A stretch of 10,745 nucleotides of DNA, from the NCBI RefSeq assembly GCF_020216685.1, contig NZ_JAIWNS010000183.1:1-10745 (forward strand), read 5' to 3'. This DNA is from Methanospirillum hungatei (GTDB taxonomy: Archaea > Halobacteriota > Methanomicrobia > Methanomicrobiales > Methanospirillaceae). A program made the translations under genes and the position numbers. Position 1 is the first letter of the stretch; every line of letters starts with the position of its first letter. Shown here piece after piece: positions 5,547-10,745 of the stretch. The notes below the pieces were generated by a model that was not told where the DNA came from, made no database searches, and was given only the letters and a program-made list of their open reading frames with translations.

Positions 5547-5756
5547 TTACTCCTTCTTATATGCAGCAGCACATTCCGGACAGAGAATTCTGAGCAATCG
5601 TTTTCCGGTCTTTTTTACCGGGAAGGGATATCCTCCCTCCATGAGATCAATATCTTCCCGGATAACATGGTCCATGCATAGTCCCATTCCGCAGACAATA
5701 CAAATCCCAACTGCATCGGTATTCTTTCCTTCTTTTGCACACACGTAACACTTCAT
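5547..5756 (-). CDS. DUF2180-like small zinc-binding protein, 69 residues
   Basis: The likely start is the ATG at 5754-5756, preceded by a GAGGT ribosome-binding site; the frame is open further upstream, but that part overlaps the preceding gene. The protein begins 'MKCYVCAKEGKNTDAVGICI' and has four Cys/His pairs: C3/C6, C19/C22, C27/H30 and C59/C62. This spacing suggests two zinc ions in a cross-brace fold, as in B-box or RING-like domains. I recognise it, from memory, as the uncharacterised archaeal family DUF2180. The region 31-58 ('EDIDLMEGGYPFPVKKTGKR') is charged and lies between the metal sites. It is soluble, with no membrane segment. It sits 17 bp after the DUF2193-like gene and 2 bp before aqpM, so the three are probably co-transcribed and functionally linked. 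Confidence 0.75.
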   Translation of the reverse strand: MKCYVCAKEGKNTDAVGICIVCGMGLCMDHVIREDIDLMEGGYPFPVKKTGKRLLRILCPECAAAYKKE

Positions 5757-5773
5757 TCTCAACCTCTGGCTGA

Positions 5774-7273
5774 TTACACGGCTTCTTTCCACTGGCAGTA
5801 ACAATGACGGAAATCCATCAGTGCAGCTGATGCACAATCCTTGCAAATCCGTGCCGGAGCTGCAACCGTCTCTTTATGAAGAGCAATAATATTCGTCATT
5901 AAGGTAGCAGTCACCGGCTCACTGGTCAGGAGACAAGGATAATCGGCAAGTCGCATCATGGCAGACATGCGAACGGTCATGGCACAGGCAGGATAGGCAT
6001 ACCGTTGTGGGTTCATGAGAACATCATTTTTATGAATCGGGGAGAGATCAACCGGCAATCCACCCACTTTCGGCGAGGGGATTCCTTCGCCACTACTCTG
6101 CATCCGACGTGCTTTATCCAGGTATTTCCATCCCCGATAAATCATGTCCATGAAATCACAATTGTGGAGCTCTACTGCAGCACTCCGGGTAGGATAGAGC
6201 TGAACATAATTATGATACCGTTTCGTGAGAAGGTCCACAATCATAATCGCGTTGAACCCATCAAGTTCCAGAATATATTCAGCCGCACAAGCAGAAGCAC
6301 CGGTTGCAAGACCAAGAAGATCATATTCATTTTTAATCTTCCCTTCTGCTTTCTTCAGAGTGGATTCCATCACCGCCGTAGTTGCCTCAATGGCAGCCAT
6401 GACAACATCGTCCTTACACATATTGAACGTGGATTGTGAGATATGATGGGCGATATCACCGACACAATACGCCGGAATGGTAACGATATTCCCATAGTGA
6501 ACACCCTCATCCATGGCAGCCTTTACCACAGGGGCCATCTTTGTGCGGTATGACTCCATATATTTTCGGTGATCAAAGGATTTCTGACCAACAGAATCCA
6601 TAAGTTCAGCCTGCGCTTTTACCGGGTGTTCATAAATCGCCTGCAGCATACCGATTTCTTTTTTCACCGCTTCAGTGAGCGATTCCCCTTTCTCAACTTC
6701 ATGAGCAAACACATCACCAATACCATACGATGTGTTCATCCCCCATGATTTTGCCGCAAGAATTGCCTGTTTATGATCCGCCGGAATATTAGTCTTGGTC
6801 AGAATCCGGTTCACAACATTACTGGTCGAACCAGGTATGAGGGCAAAATCCACAACACATGTCGGACCGTAAAACCCTCCATATCTCCGTGCCGATTCAC
6901 GACCGATTAGTGACTCAGATTTCTTAATTGCTCCAACAAAGGTCTCAACACTTTTTGCAAATTTGGGATCTTCCTTGCAGAGAATTTCCAGAATGACCGG
7001 AGTCTGATAATGCTCTACGAATGGATCATCCTCGGGTCTGATAGTCTTCGTAAGGTCTTTTAGAATGTCAAAATGTGCCTTTACAGATTCGGTATGTAAT
7101 TGAAATACCGAGGGAGACTGATCTGCAACGGGTTTCATCTTCTTGACGGCGTCAAGATAGGGTTGTGCATCGTCAATTACGAAATTCTCCCCGCGTTTTT
7201 TCTTTACAGTCTCTACATCGGCATGTTGAGCCGCCATGGCCTCTTTGATCATTTTCTTGTGGAGTTCAGACAT
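5774..7273 (-). CDS. DUF2193-like archaeal protein of unknown function, 499 residues
   Basis: I take this to be the methanogen family DUF2193 from length and general sequence, by memory, and no biochemical role is known to me. The start is the ATG at 7271-7273 ('MSELHKKMIKEA'); a GTG three codons upstream is possible. The protein is soluble and mostly helical, with conserved-looking Gly/Cys segments: 'RRYGGFYGPTCVVDFALIPG' and 'IVTIPAYCVGDIAHHISQ' in the middle, then 'YDLLGLATGASACAAEYILE'. The C-terminus carries C477-x2-C480-x10-C491-x-C493 ('ICKDC' then 'RHCYCQW'), a plausible Zn or Fe-S ligand set. At first sight, with an aquaporin beside it, it suggests a methanol methyltransferase, but it does not resemble MtaB. 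It leads the operon with DUF2180 and aqpM and diverges from the DUF166 gene. Confidence 0.7.
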   Translation of the reverse strand: MSELHKKMIKEAMAAQHADVETVKKKRGENFVIDDAQPYLDAVKKMKPVADQSPSVFQLHTESVKAHFDILKDLTKTIRPEDDPFVEHYQTPVILEILCKEDPKFAKSVETFVGAIKKSESLIGRESARRYGGFYGPTCVVDFALIPGSTSNVVNRILTKTNIPADHKQAILAAKSWGMNTSYGIGDVFAHEVEKGESLTEAVKKEIGMLQAIYEHPVKAQAELMDSVGQKSFDHRKYMESYRTKMAPVVKAAMDEGVHYGNIVTIPAYCVGDIAHHISQSTFNMCKDDVVMAAIEATTAVMESTLKKAEGKIKNEYDLLGLATGASACAAEYILELDGFNAIMIVDLLTKRYHNYVQLYPTRSAAVELHNCDFMDMIYRGWKYLDKARRMQSSGEGIPSPKVGGLPVDLSPIHKNDVLMNPQRYAYPACAMTVRMSAMMRLADYPCLLTSEPVTATLMTNIIALHKETVAAPARICKDCASAALMDFRHCYCQWKEAV

Positions 7274-7347
7274 CAGTAACACGTCCTGGTAATTGTGCCA
7301 GCCTCCGGTGATCCATCAGCTGTATATGTTAGCCATCACTGGATGAG

Positions 7348-7355
7348 TATATAAA
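7348..7355. promoter_or_regulatory. TATA element shared by the DUF2193 operon and the DUF166 gene
   Basis: TATATAAA reads as a TATA box on the plus strand (start codon 41 bp downstream) and as TTTATATA on the minus strand (start codon about 75 bp away). No better TATA candidate lies in this 122-bp divergent region. The predicted leaders are about 15-20 bases for DUF166 and about 50 bases for the operon. Confidence 0.5.
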
Positions 7356-7395
7356 GGTGAACGTCATGAATTTTTATTCAGTAAAACTAGAGTGA

Positions 7396-8049
7396 ATGAA
7401 GATTGGGATTGTCAGTGATGGACAGTATGGTGAACGGGCATATGAGCAGATTCGGAAATGGTTCCCTACCGAATGGATCCTGCTCCCGTTTCCTTCTTCT
7501 CAGGTCGTTGATGATATCTCCCTTTCTCTTCCCTCCTGTGATCTGTATCTCTCATATCTCCGGCACCCGGATATCGCGATGGAACTGGTGAAAACCGGTG
7601 TTCCTGTTCTCCTCGGCGTGAATCTCGGACCTGGATTTCTTGCCCAGGCTCGTTTGTATAATCCGGCGGTGATAGGACCAGAGACGATGTGTTCTCTCCT
7701 CCCGAATACTTCATTCTGGCAGATCAATGAGTATGCAAAAATATTTGGGAGGCCGGTTTTTTATCTGATTCTGGACGGAGACCGTATGGTCTGGTGTCAT
7801 CCGATTCGTGGATCCCCGTGTGGTTCAACACAAGCTGCTGCCCATGAACTAAACGGACAGGAGATCGATCATGAGACGCTGAACCGGTTTGCCATCTCTA
7901 TCGGCCATAACTGCAGGGCTCCCCGGTTTGGAAAGACCTGCGATAAGGAGAAGGCAGGAATCATCCATCTTGAAGCTCTGCTTGCTGCGATAAAAAGTGT
8001 AAATCCTGAAATGTGGGAGGGATGTATGCAGGCAATCAGATCCATCTGA
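7396..8049 (+). CDS. DUF166 family protein
   Basis: This 217-residue protein fits the archaeal DUF166 family, sometimes mislabelled thymidylate synthase. It begins 'MKIGIVSDGQYGERAYEQI', continues with 'CDLYLSYLRHPDIAMELV' and 'GPETMCSLLP', and ends with the most diagnostic blocks 'IRGSPCGSTQAAAHEL' (139-145) and 'NCRAPRFGKTCDKEKAGI' (172-189). Cys99, Cys142, Cys173 and Cys182 are candidate metal or Fe-S ligands. The function of the family is unknown; it is mostly found in methanogens and other archaea. No membrane segment is seen. The ATG has only a weak AGAGTGA upstream. T runs at 8052-8057 and 8080-8086 provide termination. Nothing links it to its neighbours beyond the shared divergent promoter. 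Confidence 0.87.
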   Translation: MKIGIVSDGQYGERAYEQIRKWFPTEWILLPFPSSQVVDDISLSLPSCDLYLSYLRHPDIAMELVKTGVPVLLGVNLGPGFLAQARLYNPAVIGPETMCSLLPNTSFWQINEYAKIFGRPVFYLILDGDRMVWCHPIRGSPCGSTQAAAHELNGQEIDHETLNRFAISIGHNCRAPRFGKTCDKEKAGIIHLEALLAAIKSVNPEMWEGCMQAIRSI

Positions 8050-8051
8050 TC

Positions 8052-8086
8052 TTTTTTGAGTGATGTATCTGTATATCTGTTTTTTT
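8052..8086 (+). terminator. Poly-T terminators after the DUF166 gene
   Basis: Runs of T6 (8052-8057) and T7 (8080-8086) follow within 40 bases of the stop. Confidence 0.55.
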
Positions 8087-8219
8087 ATTACCGTTCAGGA
8101 TATAAGGGAACGAATTATCCTTATTCTGATTGGATAAACGATCATACATTTCTGAAATCTTACTGGTTCCTATATATGTCATCAAGTTCAAATAATTTTG
8201 AAACACTGGTGAGAGAACC

Positions 8220-8885
8220 ATGACAACAACTATCGCCTGTATCGGAGCCGGCCGGGTTACCAGAATCCTCCTTGAAGGCCTTGCCAGAAAGAATTGTCTT
8301 CCGAAACGAATCATTGTAACTGATACCAATCCAGATGTCCTGAAAAAACTTGCAGAAAAATTCCCTACCATCGAAGCAAAAAACCAGGTTGATGAATCGA
8401 TGAGCAGCGCTGATTTTCTCTTTATCAGCCTTCATCCACCGGTGGTTGGAGAAATGCTCCATAACATTGTTCCTTTCCTTGGAGAACAGACCACCATCGT
8501 ATCTTTGGCACCGAAAATAAAAATTGCAACCATAAACCAGTTCACCGGAGCATCACGTCCTGTCATTCGAATGATCCCAAATGCTGCCTCATATGTGAAT
8601 GAAGGATACAATCCAGTGGTATTTGGGTCGTCTTGTCCGGAAAATATACGGAAAAAATTCACTGAACTCATAGCCCCCCTCGGACAGATGCCTGAGGTTC
8701 CTGAAGAAACTTTGGAAGCATATGCAATTGTATTTGTTGTCCTTGAAGGAGAAGGGATCATCACTTCAGGCATAATAAATCATGAAGTAAAACCAATGCA
8801 CATGGTTTCGGTAGGTAAAGCGGAAGATCGGGGCATTCAGTGTTCAAAGCGAATGATGCTCCTTGGGATCCGGGAAGATGTATGA
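8220..8885 (+). CDS. Pyrroline-5-carboxylate reductase-like protein, shortened C-terminal domain
   Basis: The N-terminal 150 residues are a Rossmann domain of the ProC/P5CR type: 'IACIGAGRVTRILLEGLARK' with GxGRV (9-13), the acidic end of strand two in 'VTDTNPDVL', 'ADFLFISLHPPVV', and the family block 'VIRMIPNAASYVNEG' that contacts the substrate. P5CR makes proline from pyrroline-5-carboxylate with NAD(P)H. The C-terminal helical dimerisation domain is abnormal. After 'LEAYAI' the usual glycine- and aromatic-rich helices are missing, and the sequence passes to 'SGIINHEVKPMHMVSVGKAE', which resembles the far end of the domain. The protein is 221 residues against about 270 in the family, so an in-frame loss of about 40 residues seems likely. 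It may be inactive or serve another role. A GGTGAG ribosome-binding site precedes the ATG. Confidence 0.75.
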   Translation: MTTTIACIGAGRVTRILLEGLARKNCLPKRIIVTDTNPDVLKKLAEKFPTIEAKNQVDESMSSADFLFISLHPPVVGEMLHNIVPFLGEQTTIVSLAPKIKIATINQFTGASRPVIRMIPNAASYVNEGYNPVVFGSSCPENIRKKFTELIAPLGQMPEVPEETLEAYAIVFVVLEGEGIITSGIINHEVKPMHMVSVGKAEDRGIQCSKRMMLLGIREDV

Positions 8886-8894
8886 TGTGAGATT

Positions 8895-9313
8895 ATGACA
8901 GGAGTAATCCGGGCAGAAGGTCTGACCAAGATCTTTGGAAATAACAGAGTAGTGGATCACATCTCATTTGAAGTGAGCGAGGGAGTAATATTCGGGTTCC
9001 TTGGACAGAACGGTGCAAGAAAAACCACGACCACACGGATGCTTACCGGAGTTCTTCCTTCAAACAGCGGGACTGCGACCATCCTTGGATATGAAATCCG
9101 GTATATGTGAAACAGAGGTTTGGAGTGGTTCCGGAGACCTCGAATGCATATATCGATCTCTCGGCCAAGCAGAATATGATCCTTATGGGAGAACTCTATA
9201 ATCTCTCAAAACCGGATATATTAAGGCGTACTGATGAATTGTTAATCTCCGGCAATATTTCCCTGGAGAGATGCCTGCCAGGGGTCAGGTGCTTGGATAG
9301 TTCTCTCCGTTGA
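8895..9313 (+). pseudogene. ABC-2 exporter ATPase, truncated and frameshifted
   Basis: Frame 8895-9110 encodes the start of an ABC ATPase of the drug/Na+ exporter type: 'IRAEGLTKIFGNNRVVDHIS' and 'GFLGQNGARKTTTTRMLTGV'. The Walker A, normally G-P-N-G-A-G-K-T, has Arg42 in place of the last Gly (AGA at 9018-9020), which should disable nucleotide binding. The frame ends in TGA (9108-9110). Homology goes on in another frame (9107-9313) with 'VVPETSNAYIDLSAKQNMIL' and 'MGELYNLSKPDILRRTDELL'. After about residue 55 of that frame the homology stops: the ABC signature, Walker B and H-loop are all absent. It begins 9 bp after the reductase-like gene, probably once in the same transcript. Confidence 0.85.
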
Positions 9314-9455
9314 CATATATCGTAGATATTGTCCGGTATTCGTTCACAAATACGAATTTTTCCTAATCTATAGTGATTTCGTGGTCCTCATCCTGTTTAC
9401 CATTGCAGGTACCTGGCTGACAATGTATCTTCATAAGAGACTGATGCCAGGGTGA
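9246..9455 (+). pseudogene. Remnant of ABC-2 permease, C-terminal end only
   Basis: The frame is open from 9246 to a TGA at 9453-9455, without a start codon. It reads 'SVDIYRRYCPVFVHKYEFFL' then 'SDFVVLILFTIAGTWLTMYL' and 'HKRLMPG', which is the last transmembrane helix and short basic tail expected of an ABC-2 type permease. Its 5' part overlaps the end of the broken ATPase in another frame. Together they are best read as one exporter operon in which a large deletion joined the front of the ATPase to the end of the permease, near 9270-9300. The exact junction cannot be placed. Confidence 0.65.
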
Positions 9456-9477
9456 TTATAAAAACAAATTTATAATC
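9454..9477. repeat. Perfect 9-bp inverted repeat
   Basis: GATTATAAA and TTTATAATC flank a 6-base loop AACAAA, beginning inside the permease remnant's stop codon. It may be a terminator hairpin, an operator, or paired TATA-like elements. Confidence 0.5.
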
Positions 9478-9478
9478 C

Positions 9479-9488
9479 GGTATATTTA
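9479..9488 (+). promoter_or_regulatory. Candidate TATA box for the thioredoxin-CcdA gene
   Basis: GGTATATTTATA lies about 105 bp upstream of the ATG, giving a leader of roughly 80 bases that would contain the palindromes at 9502-9554. No stronger TATA box is closer to the gene. Confidence 0.4.
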
Positions 9489-9501
9489 TATCAATCAATA
9501 T

Positions 9502-9554
9502 TTCAATAATTATTGAATCATCCTTAGGTATACCCAGTACTGGTCTCAAACCAG
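9502..9554 (+). promoter_or_regulatory. Palindrome cluster upstream of the thioredoxin-CcdA gene
   Basis: Four perfect symmetric elements follow one another: TTCAATAATTATTGAA (9502-9517), GGTATACC (9527-9534), CCAGTACTGG (9534-9543), and CTGGT-ctcaa-ACCAG (9540-9554). The last two overlap and are mutually exclusive as hairpins. This suggests a regulator-binding site or a structured leader. Confidence 0.45.
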
Positions 9555-9590
9555 AAACGTAATGGTTAAAAAAGAAGATAGAGTAGTAAA

Positions 9591-10712
9591 ATGATTATAT
9601 CAATAATACATTCCAGATCCAGGATTCATATCGGCGCAATATTCTTTTGCTTGTTATTTCTTCTTTTCTGCGGAGCATGTACTGCAGATCCTTCAAACTC
9701 CTCGTCAATCTCTTCTGATTCATCAGCGATACATTTCTTTTACAGCCCTCTCTGTTCCTCCTGTCATAAGGTTATGCCCTTTATTGAGGAATATGAGACA
9801 GCCCATCCGGACGTTCGTATCCAGTATCACAATATCGGCGACAACCAGGATGACATTCTCCTGTTTGAGACATTCAGGAAGATACATCAGGACAAATCAT
9901 TATTCGTCCCGGTTATTTTTATTGGAGAGGAGGCCCTCATCGGTGAAGAGGCGATATTTTCAGATTTTGAGCAAAAGGCCCAGAAGATTGAGAATCATGA
10001 AGCACCTGAATTTGTGGAAAATAGTACTCCGGGTTTAGAAACCATCACGGTCAATCCAGTAATCCTTTTATTGGCAGCTCTTGGAGAAGGATTTAATCCA
10101 TGCGGGCTTCTGGTTCTTGCTCTTCTGCTGGTCTCACTCATGGCATCAGACTCCAGGAAGACCATTCTGCTTGTCGGTTCGGCATATATATGTGCATTCT
10201 TCCTGATCAGGGTATTATCAGGATTTGCTATCTTCTCCGTCATTCAGATACCCGGAGTTGCACATATTTTTCTCATAGCAGCAGGAATTATTGCCATCAT
10301 AGCTGGGTTGTTCCAGATAAAAGACGGCCTCGTGAAAAACCCAAAAGCACTCTTCTCTATCCCTCAATCAAAAAAGAGCTCCATATCAAAGTACCTGAAG
10401 ATTGCAAGTGTTCCAGCTGGTTTTATTGTGGGTGCCCTGACAGGTCTCTATGGTATGGCCTGCACAGTCGGGATCTACATCTCAATTCTCGGAATGATCT
10501 ATCAGGATTTCCAGTCCGGCTTATTGTATCTTCTTGCATATAATTTCGTTGTAGTTATCCCGCTTATTGCAATACTTCTCCTGGTCATCTTCGGGCTCTC
10601 TCCTGATAGACTGAATTCATGGAGAGATGAAAGGAAGAGTCTGCTTCGAATCATCATCGGTGTTATCATGCTCATCATGGGGATAATCATCCTGATGGAT
10701 GTATTATTCTAA
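9591..10712 (+). CDS. Thioredoxin-CcdA/DsbD-like fusion, membrane thiol-redox protein
   Basis: The 373-residue protein has three parts. Residues 1-32 are a basic start, a hydrophobic segment ('IFFCLLFLLFCGAC') and a possible lipobox Cys30. Residues about 45-135 form an extracytoplasmic thioredoxin-like domain with the active site 'YSPLCSSCHKVMP' (C55/C58) and a cis-Pro candidate in 'FVPVIFIG' (P107). Residues about 152-373 are a six-helix CcdA/DsbD-type membrane domain with its redox Cys pair in 'GEGFNPCGLL' (C171) and 'GLYGMACTVGIY' (C291). The CcdA part would carry electrons from cytoplasmic thioredoxin across the membrane to the thioredoxin domain, for disulfide reduction or cytochrome c maturation. 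The fusion puts donor and acceptor in one chain. The ATG lacks a clear ribosome-binding site. No partner genes are visible downstream. Confidence 0.88.
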   Translation: MIISIIHSRSRIHIGAIFFCLLFLLFCGACTADPSNSSSISSDSSAIHFFYSPLCSSCHKVMPFIEEYETAHPDVRIQYHNIGDNQDDILLFETFRKIHQDKSLFVPVIFIGEEALIGEEAIFSDFEQKAQKIENHEAPEFVENSTPGLETITVNPVILLLAALGEGFNPCGLLVLALLLVSLMASDSRKTILLVGSAYICAFFLIRVLSGFAIFSVIQIPGVAHIFLIAAGIIAIIAGLFQIKDGLVKNPKALFSIPQSKKSSISKYLKIASVPAGFIVGALTGLYGMACTVGIYISILGMIYQDFQSGLLYLLAYNFVVVIPLIAILLLVIFGLSPDRLNSWRDERKSLLRIIIGVIMLIMGIIILMDVLF

Positions 10713-10745
10713 ATATTTCAGCCATTGAATGGTTACAGGTATGCG

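Noticed and set aside
6005..6439. A 144-codon plus-strand reading frame opposite the DUF2193-like gene
   Set aside because: It lies wholly inside a well-supported minus-strand gene, has no promoter or ribosome-binding site, and its product looks like no protein.
5774..7282. Methanol:corrinoid methyltransferase MtaB, suggested by size and by the channel gene alongside
   Set aside because: The sequence does not match MtaB as I know it: MtaB's N-terminal and zinc-ligand segments are absent, and no mtaC corrinoid protein or mtaA is nearby.
9105..9110. Programmed frameshift or stop-start coupling (ATGTGA) joining the two ABC ATPase frames
   Set aside because: The Walker A is already altered and the catalytic half is missing, so decay explains the break better than regulated recoding.

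Overview
The window comes from a methanogenic archaeon, most likely a member of the Methanomicrobiales such as Methanospirillum; the genus is an inference from overall gene style. The support is a coenzyme F420 gamma-glutamyl ligase (CofE), an archaeal Sec61-beta/SecG protein, an AqpM-type aquaporin, the archaeal families DUF166, DUF2180 and DUF2193, TATA-box promoters instead of bacterial -35/-10 boxes, a tRNA with no encoded CCA, and poly-T terminators.

Layout. Positions 1-1630 are dense housekeeping sequence. They hold a partial amidohydrolase (minus), secG (plus) starting 51 bp away from it in the opposite direction, and cofE (minus) meeting secG tail to tail. A long-variable-arm tRNA-Ser(UGA) follows at 1731-1814. 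Positions 1815-3350 are a gene-poor, decayed zone: a cluster of repeated TGAAGCA/TGCTTCA words (2019-2342), no convincing gene, then the broken 3' part of a group II intron (reverse transcriptase/maturase pseudogene plus a recognisable domain V and a probable domain VI hairpin). Positions 3500-4700 hold small accessory genes: an AhpD-like carboxymuconolactone decarboxylase-family protein, an unrecognised 85-residue protein, and a YgiT-type zinc-finger protein overlapping it tail to tail.

Positions 4792-7273 (minus) are a tight three-gene operon: a roughly 500-residue Cys-rich protein that looks like DUF2193, then a 69-residue protein with four Cys/His pairs (DUF2180), then aqpM. This is the best candidate here for an undescribed methanogen-specific system. 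Diverging from it is a DUF166 gene. Next comes a pyrroline-5-carboxylate-reductase-like gene that seems to have lost part of its dimerisation domain. An ABC-2 exporter locus has collapsed: the ATPase has an altered Walker A and a frameshift, and only the tail of a permease remains. The window ends with an intact thioredoxin-CcdA fusion, probably a membrane thiol-redox protein, preceded by a cluster of perfect palindromes.

Two themes recur. Divergent genes share near-palindromic TATA elements (688-695, 7348-7355, probably 1694-1706). Decay is unevenly distributed: the intron and ABC loci are clearly broken, while the operon between them is intact.
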